DNA of 64,000 nucleotides from an uncultured Pseudohongiella sp. (GTDB taxonomy: Bacteria; Pseudomonadota; Gammaproteobacteria; Pseudomonadales; Pseudohongiellaceae), in assembly GCA_902531515.1 (NCBI GenBank), contig CACAEJ010000007.1:1-64000 (forward strand), in the 5' to 3' direction. The position numbers were made by a program, and so were the translations under genes. The notes under the pieces were generated by a model, which worked only from the letters and a program-made list of their open reading frames with translations, had not been told where the DNA came from and did no database searches. Shown in pieces: positions 18,669 through 28,269 of this stretch (position 1 is the stretch's first letter; each line of letters begins with the position of its first letter).

Positions 18669-18839
18669 ATGTCAGGAGATATAAAAACAGATTACAAAGA
18701 ACAGACTGAAAATGCAGAATTAAAAGATTCCCAAAATTCTGCGTTTTTGGCAGCCTCTACAATAATTATTTTCTCGGCAATTTATTGGGCTACTCAAATA
18801 GAATCAGTGAAAGAACTACTAATTCTCGCTTATGGATAG
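18669..18839 (+). CDS. 56-residue single-TM protein in the pair A operon
   Basis: ATG at 18669 is preceded by GAGAGG with 7-base spacing, and lies 33 bases after the second DUF6644-like gene. The product has a polar N-terminus (MSGDIKTDYKEQTENAELKD), one hydrophobic helix (FLAASTIIIFSAIYWA) and a short tail ending LLILAYG. The good ribosome site and its operon position support a real gene. It may be a small subunit of the membrane complex formed by its neighbours. I recognise no family. Confidence 0.6.
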   Translation: MSGDIKTDYKEQTENAELKDSQNSAFLAASTIIIFSAIYWATQIESVKELLILAYG

Positions 18840-18898
18840 TTGGATGTGTTCTCTATAACTGCCGGGGTTTATCTACCCAGCAGTTATAGCACTTAGTT

Positions 18899-19324
18899 TT
18901 ATTTCATTGGCGAATAGTCGGTTGGAATCATATATTTTCGCTCTACACCGCCTAAAATTTGACCATTCCTATTGGATTCCTCTGCAACTCGCTGCCATTC
19001 AGGATCTGAACCAAAGGCCTGCCATGAAGCGTCAGCCGCTTCTTGGCTGTCATGGGCAAGTAAGTATACTAAAAAGTCATCTTTCTCTTCCTCGCTGGTT
19101 GGGGACCAAAAACCAACAATTTCCATGCCGTGTTTTCGGAAAATCTTTATAGTGTGATCACGAAAACGGGCATGCAAGTTGCTAAGGTTGCCGGGCGTGG
19201 CCTGATAGGTTCGTAGCTCGAAAACTTTTTGATCTTGTGCAGAAGTTGAAAAAAAGATGCCGGCACCAAGGCCCACAATGAGTGAAATAATGGGGATTAG
19301 CAGTGATTTTAGAATGTTTTTCAC
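18899..19324 (-). CDS. Exported NIPSNAP-family protein
   Basis: This 141-residue protein has an N-terminal signal or anchor (residues 1-29, IPIISLIVGLGAGIFF) and a NIPSNAP/ferredoxin-like fold of ~100 residues. It opens with the diagnostic VFELRTYQATPGN, followed by the IVGFW segment and DSQEAADASWQAFGSDPEW. NIPSNAP proteins are dimeric alpha-beta barrels without a settled bacterial role. It is convergent with the pair A operon. Confidence 0.85.
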   Translation of the reverse strand: MKNILKSLLIPIISLIVGLGAGIFFSTSAQDQKVFELRTYQATPGNLSNLHARFRDHTIKIFRKHGMEIVGFWSPTSEEEKDDFLVYLLAHDSQEAADASWQAFGSDPEWQRVAEESNRNGQILGGVERKYMIPTDYSPMK

Positions 19325-19506
19325 ATTATACTCCTATAGATTAAGTTTATTTTACAAGTCTCAGGAGAGAGTATAATCAAGGTTTTAATGTATTTCACGG
19401 AAATAGAATATATGCCTCCGGCGCCATTGGGCCACAGGTATTTTTGCGGATCAGTCCTCGGAGCTGGTTAGTTCGACTTTTTTACAATCATGGGAAAATA
19501 GTCACT

Positions 19507-20877
19507 GTGAACGTTTGCAGAATTTTATTGAATTCGGTCGTTATACTGACAAGTTTGTCTGTTTTTGCGCAACCTACTCTTCTACAAAAATACGGTGATT
19601 TAGACACTGCTATATCCAGAGTAGAGGAACTAGAGCTAGAGTATGGGCAAAATAGCTTTGCTCTTGCAGAGCCTTTAGCTGAACTTGCTGGTCTTTATTC
19701 GGAGCATGGACGCTATGACGATGCTTATCGTGCGCTAGATAGAGCTACGCTCATAATTAGGCGAGATCGAGGTTTATACACTCGTGAGCAGATTCCCTTT
19801 TTAAGGCAAAAGATAGAAAATTTTGCAGCTTCCTTAGATTGGGAAAACGCCAGAGAGCAGATGGAGCACATCTACTGGTTCTATTTGCAGAAGAGTTCAA
19901 TTGTCGCGCCCAACTTAATTGAAGATCTACTGCACCTTTCTGACATGCACCTCAGAGGTGTTAATGAGGATTTCATAATTCATCAGAGCTACCATTTCCG
20001 TCGGGCTATGACCTTAAATTGGGCAGCTCTAGCAGTAGCTGAAAAAATTCATACCAGTAGCGACAAACGGCTTGTTCCAATCATTTATAATCTATTAAAA
20101 AAATACTATTTGCAGCTTGTTGCAGTAAACCATGGGGGTTCGCTGGGCTATCAATTGCGTGAGATCTACCCAGGATCAAATCTAGTTCGCTCTAGATCAG
20201 ACACTCGCAAATATTTCTACTATATGGGACGGAGGCTTTTGAACCAACTCGCTGCCATCTATGTAGACTCCGATAATTCAAATATTGAGGCTTTAGCAAT
20301 GGTTTCGTTGTATACCGCTGACTGGCAAGTCATGTTTGGGCTCCATGCTGAGGCACTAAAATCTTATAGAAACTCTTTTAAAAAATTAGAAGACATTTCG
20401 CCGAATCTGGTAAGAGCCGTATTTAGAAGTCCAAGGATAATTCCTGTAAGTGATTTCTATGATTCTATGTCAGGAGTAATTGAGGAAGATAATACGGATA
20501 GTGTCACTAGTAGAGAAGATAGTAAAAATTCCTATTATTCGTTGATCTTTCTGGAATCTGGAGCGGGGTTTCCAAGCTTAGGACAGCCAGCTGAGTTCGC
20601 AATGTCGGAAGATATTTTATCAAATCGAGCATTGTTTACATTTGAGCTGCCTGGTGTAAATTCTGAAGACGCTGATTCCCAAGATTTTGAAGTGAAGCCT
20701 TTTTCAAAAGCATTCGATGCTGAAATTCTCGAGATAGACAATCAGAGTTTGGCTCAGTTTGAAAAATTTAACAGTCGTATTCAGGACCTTTCATTTCGGC
20801 CGAAACTAATAGAGGGCGTACCTAAAGATTCTGAGGTCATGCTTGAATATAAAATGTTCTCGAGGTTGAAAGAATAG
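19507..20877 (+). CDS. Exported TPR-like protein of unknown function
   Basis: GTG at 19507 opens a signal peptide (hydrophobic to SVFAQ); an in-frame TTG at 19444 would add 21 basic and aromatic residues and is less likely. The ~456-residue protein is mostly helical. A TPR-like part covers residues 30-120 (ALAEPLAELAGLYSEHGRYDDAYRALDRA, a 34-residue-type repeat). The last ~130 residues are Ser/Asp/Glu-rich and end in a strand-rich segment (SFRPKLIEGVPKDSEVML). I recognise no family. It lies 99 bases upstream of oadG on the same strand. Confidence 0.7.
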   Translation: MNVCRILLNSVVILTSLSVFAQPTLLQKYGDLDTAISRVEELELEYGQNSFALAEPLAELAGLYSEHGRYDDAYRALDRATLIIRRDRGLYTREQIPFLRQKIENFAASLDWENAREQMEHIYWFYLQKSSIVAPNLIEDLLHLSDMHLRGVNEDFIIHQSYHFRRAMTLNWAALAVAEKIHTSSDKRLVPIIYNLLKKYYLQLVAVNHGGSLGYQLREIYPGSNLVRSRSDTRKYFYYMGRRLLNQLAAIYVDSDNSNIEALAMVSLYTADWQVMFGLHAEALKSYRNSFKKLEDISPNLVRAVFRSPRIIPVSDFYDSMSGVIEEDNTDSVTSREDSKNSYYSLIFLESGAGFPSLGQPAEFAMSEDILSNRALFTFELPGVNSEDADSQDFEVKPFSKAFDAEILEIDNQSLAQFEKFNSRIQDLSFRPKLIEGVPKDSEVMLEYKMFSRLKE

Positions 20878-20976
20878 TTCTTTGTTTAGCGACGTTAACT
20901 AGTTTTGCTTAATTTCGGTTTTAGTTGCAGACTAAAGCTATTGTTGATATGTAAAAATATAAGAAAGGACGATGTT

Positions 20977-21210
20977 TTGGAAAATTTGTTGAATCAAGGC
21001 GTAGGACTAGCTCTATTTGGAATGGTGACTGTGTTTTCATTCTTGACACTTTTGATTCTTGCGACTCGGCTAATGTCATTCTTAGTTTCTCGAATAGATT
21101 CGGGAAATGGCACATCTTTTGTAAATAGAGAACAACTATCGGATAATCGTCCACCAATTGCGGTTATCGCTGCAGCTATTGCGCATTACTTATCGAGAAA
21201 GCATTCTTAA
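20977..21210 (+). CDS. oadG: Oxaloacetate decarboxylase gamma subunit (OadG)
   Basis: This is the small membrane subunit of the Na+-pumping oxaloacetate decarboxylase, which anchors the alpha subunit. I chose TTG at 20977: AAAGGA lies 7 bases upstream, and the encoded ENLLNQGVGLALFGMVTVF is the usual OadG N-terminus. That gives 77 residues with one membrane helix. An out-of-frame ATG at 20972 would make only a six-residue peptide. It is followed by oadA after 45 bases. Confidence 0.88.
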   Translation: MENLLNQGVGLALFGMVTVFSFLTLLILATRLMSFLVSRIDSGNGTSFVNREQLSDNRPPIAVIAAAIAHYLSRKHS

Positions 21211-21255
21211 ATTAATGAGCCACTACCCAAAAACTAGTGGATTCACAGGCGAGAT

Positions 21256-23025
21256 ATGGGTACTAATAAAAATCCACTAGGTCTTACAGATGTCATTCTA
21301 AGGGATGCTCACCAATCGCTTTTGGCTACCCGTATGCGAACGGAAGACATGCTCCCAATAGCCGAAAAACTTGACGAGGTTGGCTTCTGGTCTATTGAAT
21401 CGTGGGGTGGTGCGACCTTTGATGCATGTATAAGATACCTCGGAGAAGATCCCTGGGAGCGCATTCGTAAGTTTAAAAAGGCCATGCCTAAAACCCCTCA
21501 ACAAATGCTTCTTCGGGGTCAAAACATTCTTGGTTACCGCCACTATGCAGATGACTTGGTTTTTAAATTTGTTGAAAGGGCTGCGGTGAGCGGAGTGGAT
21601 GTTTTTCGCGTTTTTGATGCCATGAATGATATGAGGAATATGGAAACAGCGATCAAAGCTGTTCAGCAATCTGGAAAACATGCTCAAGGAACCATGTCAT
21701 ACACGATTAGTCCTGTATATACGATAGATAGTTGGCTAGATATGGCAAAGGCAATAGAGGAAATGGGTGCTGATTCTCTATGCATAAAAGACATGGCTGG
21801 ATTGTTGAGGCCTTATGTAGCATTCGAATTAATTTCAAAACTAAAAGAAACAGTAGAGCTTCCTATTCACATGCAATGCCACGCAACAACAGGCCTTTCT
21901 ACTGCCACTTATTTAAAAGCGATTGAAGCTGGAATCGATAATTTAGACACGGCTATATCATCGATGAGTATGACCTATGGTCATTCAGCTACTGAGACCT
22001 TCGTTTCCATCCTTGATGATACTGATAGAAGTACAGGGCTGAATATTAAATTATTGGAAGAGATTGCAAGTTATTTTAGAGGAGTACGAGAGAAGTACTC
22101 AGAATTTGAAGGTAAACTTAAGGGCGTGGACTCGCGGATACTGGTTGCTCAGGTACCAGGCGGAATGTTGACTAATTTGGAGAACCAACTGCGAGAGCAA
22201 AATGCTAGCGAACGACTTGACGAAGTGTTGGAGGAAATACCAGAAGTTAGAAAAGACTTAGGGTTTATCCCTTTAGTTACCCCTACCTCTCAAATTGTTG
22301 GTACTCAAGCAGTGTTAAACATTCTATCTGGTGAAAGATATAAGAGCATAACCAGGGAGACAGAAGGTGTTCTAAAAGGAGAATACGGGGCAACTCCTGC
22401 GCCGGTGGACTCACAATTGCAGGAGAAAGTTCTCGCAGGTGCCGCGCCGATTGAGTGCCGACCAGCCGACCTTTTGCAACCAGAATTTGAGACTCAAAAA
22501 AACGAATTATTGACGATGGCTAAAAAAGAGGGCGTAACCCTTAAGAATGAAATTGAAGATACTTTGATTTACGCATTGTTTCCACAAGTTGGCTGGAAGT
22601 TCATAAAGAATAGGAATAACCCCTCCGCTTTTGAGCCCGCTCCCACCTTAAATAAGAATGCTCCGAAAACTGAAATTGCGCACTCCGATTCTGGAGTTTT
22701 CACGGTCGAGGTTGAGAATAAAACTTACGTAGTCAGAGTAAGTGAAGGTGGAGTAATTTCAGATACAAAAGCGTTAAATCAGACAACTGACGATGGAAAA
22801 CGAAAATCTCTTGCTGGGGAAGTAGTGGCCCCACTTGCAGGGAATGTATTTACTATAAATGCTACTGTTGGCCAATTAGTAAATGAAGGCGATACAGTGC
22901 TGGTTCTAGAGGCAATGAAAATGGAAACCGAGATCAGAGCTAGTGAGTCTGGAACAGTGTCCGAAATTAAGGTGGAATCTGGGGATGCGGTAAAAGTCGG
23001 GGATGTTCTGTTAACTTTAAACTAA
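21256..23025 (+). CDS. oadA: Oxaloacetate decarboxylase alpha subunit (OadA)
   Basis: This is the biotin-dependent carboxyltransferase subunit: oxaloacetate to pyruvate plus carboxybiotin. The 589 residues include the carboxyltransferase domain ([20 protein letters not shown] at the N-terminus, [25 protein letters not shown]), a middle conserved region ([14 protein letters not shown]), and a C-terminal biotinyl domain with LEAMKMET, biotinylated Lys at 555. A linker near 465-510 lacks a long Pro/Ala run. The gene order oadG-oadA-oadB matches the classical operon. Confidence 0.96.
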   Translation: MGTNKNPLGLTDVILRDAHQSLLATRMRTEDMLPIAEKLDEVGFWSIESWGGATFDACIRYLGEDPWERIRKFKKAMPKTPQQMLLRGQNILGYRHYADDLVFKFVERAAVSGVDVFRVFDAMNDMRNMETAIKAVQQSGKHAQGTMSYTISPVYTIDSWLDMAKAIEEMGADSLCIKDMAGLLRPYVAFELISKLKETVELPIHMQCHATTGLSTATYLKAIEAGIDNLDTAISSMSMTYGHSATETFVSILDDTDRSTGLNIKLLEEIASYFRGVREKYSEFEGKLKGVDSRILVAQVPGGMLTNLENQLREQNASERLDEVLEEIPEVRKDLGFIPLVTPTSQIVGTQAVLNILSGERYKSITRETEGVLKGEYGATPAPVDSQLQEKVLAGAAPIECRPADLLQPEFETQKNELLTMAKKEGVTLKNEIEDTLIYALFPQVGWKFIKNRNNPSAFEPAPTLNKNAPKTEIAHSDSGVFTVEVENKTYVVRVSEGGVISDTKALNQTTDDGKRKSLAGEVVAPLAGNVFTINATVGQLVNEGDTVLVLEAMKMETEIRASESGTVSEIKVESGDAVKVGDVLLTLN

Positions 23026-23037
23026 GCGGATAATTGA

Positions 23038-24171
23038 ATGAATCAGCTTTGGAACTTCTGGCAAAGTACTGGGATGTACCAGCTTAGTTTAGATCAGCTC
23101 ATAATGATCCTTATTGGATTACTTCTTCTCTACCTTGCGATCATCAAGCAATTTGAACCGTTACTTTTAATTCCAATTGGGTTTGGCGGGATCCTGTCAA
23201 ATATACCTGGAGTTGATATCGCAGTCGGTAATGGAGTGCTGGCGCAATTTTCATCGATGGGTCTAGATACAGGTATCTTTCCCTTGCTGGTTTTTATGGG
23301 GATTGGGGCAATGACGGATTTCGGTCCGTTATTGGCAAACCCGAAAACAATGCTGTTGGGTGCTGCAGCGCAGTTTGGTATTTTTTCGACGTTACTTGGT
23401 GCAATTGCTATGAATGAAATAGGTTTATTCGATTTTAGTCTAGCGCAAGCAGCTGCAATAGGAATTATTGGGGGTGCCGATGGTCCAACCGCGATATATG
23501 TTTCTAGCGTTTTGGCCCCGGAGTTACTCGGAGCGATAGCTGTCGCAGCTTACTCATACATGGCTCTTGTGCCGCTGATTCAGCCTCCGATTATGAGGGC
23601 TTTAACTTCGCGATACGAACGAAGAATTCGGATGCAAGTTTTGCGGGAGGTGCCTCAAACAGAGAAAGTTCTTTTTCCCCTTGTGTTGCTTTTGCTTGTT
23701 GCTTTGATAGTACCGGGTGCCGCGCCTTTACTTGGCATGTTTTGTTTTGGAAATTTGATGAAAGAATGCAGGGTCGTAGCGCGGTTGTCGGATACAGCGC
23801 AAAACGCCTTAATTAACATTGCTACCATTTTTCTTGGCTTATCAGTTGGATCAAAGTTGATTGCATCAGAATTTTTGGTTGGGGAGACGCTTGGTATTTT
23901 AGCTTTAGGAATCATAGCTTTTGGAATAGGAACGATGACTGGCGTGCTAATGGCAAAATTCATGAATCTATTTTCTAAAAATAAAATTAATCCATTGATT
24001 GGCGCAGCGGGTGTCTCAGCAGTGCCCATGGCAGCCAGGGTTGCAAATAAAGTTGGTATCGAGTCAGATCCGAATAACTTTCTAATAATGCATGCGATGG
24101 GGCCTAATGTTGCGGGTGTTATTGGATCAACAATAGCCGCGGGTGTATTGATACAATTTGCTGCAGGATAA
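23038..24171 (+). CDS. oadB: Oxaloacetate decarboxylase beta subunit, Na+ pump (OadB)
   Basis: This integral membrane subunit decarboxylates carboxybiotin and exports Na+. The 377 residues are mostly hydrophobic. Conserved motifs include [28 protein letters not shown] (containing the family Asp) and the C-terminal [13 protein letters not shown] and [11 protein letters not shown]. It starts 12 bases after oadA. The complex couples oxaloacetate decarboxylation to sodium export, consistent with a marine habitat. Confidence 0.96.
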   Translation: MNQLWNFWQSTGMYQLSLDQLIMILIGLLLLYLAIIKQFEPLLLIPIGFGGILSNIPGVDIAVGNGVLAQFSSMGLDTGIFPLLVFMGIGAMTDFGPLLANPKTMLLGAAAQFGIFSTLLGAIAMNEIGLFDFSLAQAAAIGIIGGADGPTAIYVSSVLAPELLGAIAVAAYSYMALVPLIQPPIMRALTSRYERRIRMQVLREVPQTEKVLFPLVLLLLVALIVPGAAPLLGMFCFGNLMKECRVVARLSDTAQNALINIATIFLGLSVGSKLIASEFLVGETLGILALGIIAFGIGTMTGVLMAKFMNLFSKNKINPLIGAAGVSAVPMAARVANKVGIESDPNNFLIMHAMGPNVAGVIGSTIAAGVLIQFAAG

Positions 24172-24294
24172 CTGAATTATACAAGAAGAAAGCGTTGCTC
24201 TCGTTTACTCTTTCAGTAAGACTCTCAAGGTTGCTTTATTCTACCCGAGCAAAGTTGAGGAAAAACTTTCAGTGAAGCATGATAGTAATACTTT

Positions 24295-25077
24295 CTAGGT
24301 CTCGTCTTCAAAAACATTTTGCTGCATAGTTTCCGCTGGCGCATCGGATGTGGGCGTGCCAACATTTCTAGCAGGGACGCCTACAACAGTGGTATGTGAG
24401 GGAACATTATTCAAGACCACGCTACCAGCGCCAATTTTTGCACCTTCACCTATTTCTATGTTCCCAAGCACTTTGGCTCCAGCTGAAATCAGCACTCCCG
24501 AGCGAATTTTTGGGTGTCGATCACCCTGTTCATTGCCGGTACCGCCAAGGGTAACCTGTTGGAGGATAGAAACATTATCCTCTATTATTGTTGTCTCTCC
24601 TATGACAATTCCTGTGGCATGATCGAACATAATTCCACTTCCCATCTCACAGGCAGGGTGAATATCAACCGAAAATACTTCTGAATTTCGACTTTGGATA
24701 AACAAAGCTAATTCTTTACGATGATTGTGCCATAAAAAATTAGCTAGACGATGGACTTGGATAGCTTGGTATCCTTTTAAATACAAAATTACAGATAAAT
24801 AGGTACAGACTGCTGGATCTCTATCGTACGCGGCCTTTATGTCTTCGACTGCACTCCCAACAATAAGGGGTGATGAGCGAAAAACATCTAAAAATAGAGC
24901 TCTAAGTGCATCCGTAGACATGACATCATCAGAAACTTTATTTGCTAAAATGAAGCTGAGTGCAGACTCGAACGATTCATGCATTAAAACGCACTCAGAA
25001 AGGTAATCCTGAAGAAGTTTTTCTTCCCTAACAACCTCCTCTGCTTCTTTACTTAGTTTGTTCCAAATGTCGTTCAT
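24295..25077 (-). CDS. cysE: Serine O-acetyltransferase (CysE)
   Basis: It acetylates serine with acetyl-CoA, the first step of cysteine synthesis, in the cytoplasm. I chose ATG 25077 (MNDIWNKLSKEA), which matches the usual CysE N-terminus; the longer frame to 25218 adds 47 residues that look like non-coding translation. The ~260 residues include the helical domain (YDRDPAVCTYLSVILYLKGYQAIQVHRLA) and a left-handed beta-helix of hexapeptide repeats. The active-site stretch is IHPACEMGSGIMFDHATG, and the C-terminal part carries GGTGNEQGDRHPKI. Confidence 0.93.
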   Translation of the reverse strand: MNDIWNKLSKEAEEVVREEKLLQDYLSECVLMHESFESALSFILANKVSDDVMSTDALRALFLDVFRSSPLIVGSAVEDIKAAYDRDPAVCTYLSVILYLKGYQAIQVHRLANFLWHNHRKELALFIQSRNSEVFSVDIHPACEMGSGIMFDHATGIVIGETTIIEDNVSILQQVTLGGTGNEQGDRHPKIRSGVLISAGAKVLGNIEIGEGAKIGAGSVVLNNVPSHTTVVGVPARNVGTPTSDAPAETMQQNVFEDET

Positions 25078-25309
25078 CTTTATGCCGGATATATTTTCCA
25101 AAGGCCGATTATACGGGCTCGAATTTTGTATACAACAGGGATTTTTGCATTGTTTATGAGTACTCATCCATACCAAGTTACGCTTTGATATCCGTATTCT
25201 CATGTTAATATGCCCCATACGTTACAATCAAAGATCCAAAGTACCTATAGTTTTTGAGGTAGCTTCGACAAGCTATCTTTATGGTGATCTAACAATATAG
25301 GCATTCTTT

Positions 25310-26227
25310 ATGAGAAACATGATTAGGGTATCCGCATGTTTAACTTGGCTGATTGTGTTTAGCACAAACGCGCAAGAAAGATCTCAATACCAACACTGGC
25401 TGGAGCTAGCATCTGCTGATCAGACCTATGCTGATAGGTCTGGCGAAATTGGCCGCACTGAGGCCTTTAGGGAATTTTTGGGTCAAGACTCAATAGTGTT
25501 TCGCGACAGCAGAGGGCCAGTTGACGCCCTGGAAGAATACCTCTCAGCTAACTATAGGGCAGATGAATTGACCTGGGAGTCACACTATATTGATGTTTCT
25601 CGTGATGGAGATCTCGGACTGACAGCTGGGCCCTATGAGATAGTCGATAGAACCAGAGAGTCTGACCAATATTTTTTTGGGCACTTGGTTTCTATTTGGA
25701 AGAGGAGCGAAGGTGAATGGGAATTAATGGCGGACATTGCCGCAGGTATACCCGGCTTTCTCCGTCTTAATGTGGAACCCAATTTTGACGATACTCGACC
25801 TGTGCTTGATGAGACAGCGGAGCAAAACACGGATTCATTAGAGAATAATGACATGCAAAGTTTAGTTGACGCTGATAATTTGTTTGGCCTGTCGATTAAT
25901 TTCAGGGGAGGGCAGCGAGCACTTCTTCGCTATGGCTTGGAAAGTACTAGAGTTTATTTGCCTGGTATGGCTCCTGCTATAGGAACAGAAGCTAGCTCCG
26001 TATATGGCGCTTATTTAGATAATGAAATTAGTACTTCTAACCCTATAAATCTCACTCATATGGGAGGATTCCTGTCTAGTTCAAAAGAAATGGGTTACAC
26101 CTACGGTGTTATGCAGACGGATAACTCTCCAAATGAAGTTGGCTTCAGGGCGGGATATTTGCGTCAATGGCGCTTTAAAGACAATGATGAGTGGGGGATT
26201 GCAGTCGAAGTTCTAAGACCACTATAA
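25310..26227 (+). CDS. Exported tandem NTF2-like (DUF4440-type) protein
   Basis: This 305-residue protein has a signal peptide (to about residue 22, FSTNAQ). Residues ~25-150 form an SnoaL/DUF4440-like domain (ADQTYADRSGEIGRTEAFREF, GHLVSIWKRSEGEWELMADI). Residues ~180-305 repeat the same plan (SLVDADNLFGLS, LPGMAPAIG, SSSKEMGYTYGVM, YLRQWRFKDNDEWGIAVEVL). The two halves are joined by an acidic linker. NTF2-like folds hold small ligands; no catalytic role is evident. It ends one base before a convergent gene. Confidence 0.75.
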   Translation: MRNMIRVSACLTWLIVFSTNAQERSQYQHWLELASADQTYADRSGEIGRTEAFREFLGQDSIVFRDSRGPVDALEEYLSANYRADELTWESHYIDVSRDGDLGLTAGPYEIVDRTRESDQYFFGHLVSIWKRSEGEWELMADIAAGIPGFLRLNVEPNFDDTRPVLDETAEQNTDSLENNDMQSLVDADNLFGLSINFRGGQRALLRYGLESTRVYLPGMAPAIGTEASSVYGAYLDNEISTSNPINLTHMGGFLSSSKEMGYTYGVMQTDNSPNEVGFRAGYLRQWRFKDNDEWGIAVEVLRPL

Positions 26228-26228
26228 C

Positions 26229-28160
26229 TCAAGGATTATTAATCGTTATCGATCTTTTCCCGTACAGCGAAGTATTCCCTTGACCATTGATTAGTACAAG
26301 TTCCAGCCAATAATTTCCATTTTCAAGATCTGTAGTGTCTATTTCTGCTTTAAATCCAAGGTTCGGAATTTTTGGGTCATTTTGAACATTCATAATCGTG
26401 ACGACGTCGTTTCTTTCAATCCCATAAGTTGCTTCGGCTATAAACTGTTCATTGAGCATTACATGGACAGATTTAATGCCTAAGTCCTCGTTGTATGCCC
26501 AACCACCGATAGTAGATTTCCCTGATAACTTTGCTTCTGCTTTAGGTGAATCTATCCAAGCTCTCGGAGGGAAGGGGCAAGGCGAACTTTCTGTCCGTGT
26601 TGATTTTTCTGGGTTCAAAAGAGTGCTTGTAGAGTAGTAGCTATATGTTTTAGCTCTATTAAACAAATTGAGCTCATTTTCGAATGTCAATTCATCGCTG
26701 TACTGGCACATTTCTTGGACAATTTCATGTTTCTCCAGTGTGGTGAGAGTGCTGTCCTCTGTGATAAACAAAGTGGGTTTGTGAACATGTTGAATTAAGC
26801 CGTCTTCGTGCTTATTCCAAATACGGTACTGTCGTATACGACCGTCTCGCACGGCTTTGGATTTGTCTAGTGTATACACTTCGGCTTGCACTCCGGCAAA
26901 CTCGAGTTGTGCTCCTGTGTAGTAGTTGTCTGTGACTATTATGGGGCGAGCATCCAAACTTGTATCGCTAATTATCCGACGAGTGTGCTCAGTAAACTGC
27001 TTCCACCCCGCCATTTTTGTCGATAAGATTTCGCCGCCGAGTACCTTCTGAAGGGGAGTTTGGAAAGCTTGCGAACCAATACCTATTAGGGCAGCAAATG
27101 TTCCACAAAGACCTATAGCTGGGATTATGCTTACCAGAATTTTGGCGGCACTATTATTCGTTTTATTTTCGACCCAATTGTAAATAAACCGCAAACTTTC
27201 GGGCAGAAATACTAGCAAGGGTACGTAACCTGATAGTGGCCAATGTATGGTCGTACTGTTGGAATCCGACCATGGTGCTAAGACCGAATAGATAATGAGA
27301 TTGGTTAATGAAAAACTTAGTAATAGTGCTGCTGGAGAAAAAAGCGCTCTTGTTTTTTCTATCATTAAATATACGGTTGTCAGAAATAGCAAATACATGG
27401 GTGGCGTGCTTACCACCGCTTGTTCGAATACATGAAGCAATCCGGAGCTATCAAACTTCCAAGGATGGCGGTCTACGAAGTAAAACGCTGCACTTTCAAA
27501 ATCATTATAAAAGTTGAACCATAATATCGGTACTAGACCCACGCCAGCCGCTATCATACAAAGCCACAATCTCGGGTTTCTCCACTGTCTTTGAGCAGGT
27601 TTGAAAAAGGAGAGGAATAAAATTGCAGAAACTGGATATAAGAAAAATCTGTAGTGCGTACTTAGTCCTAGAGCAACAAAAATACTCGTGGCTAGCCAGA
27701 ATCTAATTAAATTTGTTCGAACTGCTCTCTCGAAAAAACCAATTGATAAAATTCCAAAAAATATCAAGGGAACATCCGGAACTGCGAGTAGACCAAGAAA
27801 ACCAAGCAAAGGTAAACAAAGTGAGAGAAAGGCAGACTCTATAGCTTGCTGTTTACTTGTAATTGGACTTGCTAACCAGTACACAAGAAGCGGGATGCTC
27901 GCACTCAGTAAAATAAATACTATCCTTACGAAAAGTGGCTCTCCTGGATTAAGTGAGGAGCCAATTCCTGCAAGAAGAGCAGTCATGAAAGGTAGATCGC
28001 TATATGCGATCGCTGGGAATAGTGACGCTTGCCAATAGAAGACTTCATCACTATATAAGTCTAATTGCAGAGAAAGAAATATTTTTACAATTGTTAGCGA
28101 GAGTATGGCGCAAAGAAGCAATTTGAAATTTTGATAAAGCTTTTCACTTTGTATTAACAA
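26229..28160 (-). CDS. GT39/PMT-type membrane glycosyltransferase with C-terminal beta domain
   Basis: This 643-residue protein has about 11 membrane helices in its first ~400 residues. The first periplasmic loop has LDLYSDEVFYWQAS and IAYSDLPFMTALL, the Asp-Glu and Tyr-Ser-Asp motifs of ArnT/PMT-type enzymes that use polyprenyl-phosphate sugars. Residues ~410-530 form a soluble loop domain. The last ~110 residues (PRAWIDSPKAEAKLSGKSTIGGW to the end) look like a bacterial Ig-like domain. The acceptor, lipid or protein, is unknown. It is a singleton between convergent and distant genes. Confidence 0.8.
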   Translation of the reverse strand: MLIQSEKLYQNFKLLLCAILSLTIVKIFLSLQLDLYSDEVFYWQASLFPAIAYSDLPFMTALLAGIGSSLNPGEPLFVRIVFILLSASIPLLVYWLASPITSKQQAIESAFLSLCLPLLGFLGLLAVPDVPLIFFGILSIGFFERAVRTNLIRFWLATSIFVALGLSTHYRFFLYPVSAILFLSFFKPAQRQWRNPRLWLCMIAAGVGLVPILWFNFYNDFESAAFYFVDRHPWKFDSSGLLHVFEQAVVSTPPMYLLFLTTVYLMIEKTRALFSPAALLLSFSLTNLIIYSVLAPWSDSNSTTIHWPLSGYVPLLVFLPESLRFIYNWVENKTNNSAAKILVSIIPAIGLCGTFAALIGIGSQAFQTPLQKVLGGEILSTKMAGWKQFTEHTRRIISDTSLDARPIIVTDNYYTGAQLEFAGVQAEVYTLDKSKAVRDGRIRQYRIWNKHEDGLIQHVHKPTLFITEDSTLTTLEKHEIVQEMCQYSDELTFENELNLFNRAKTYSYYSTSTLLNPEKSTRTESSPCPFPPRAWIDSPKAEAKLSGKSTIGGWAYNEDLGIKSVHVMLNEQFIAEATYGIERNDVVTIMNVQNDPKIPNLGFKAEIDTTDLENGNYWLELVLINGQGNTSLYGKRSITINNP

Positions 28161-28269
28161 TTAATTCAGCCCTGTTATGGATGCCGTACCTGATAATTTC
28201 TTAAAGTTTACATCTCTTATAAGTTGTTTTTTATGGAGCACTAGCTTTATATTGGTTAACTGAATCCCT

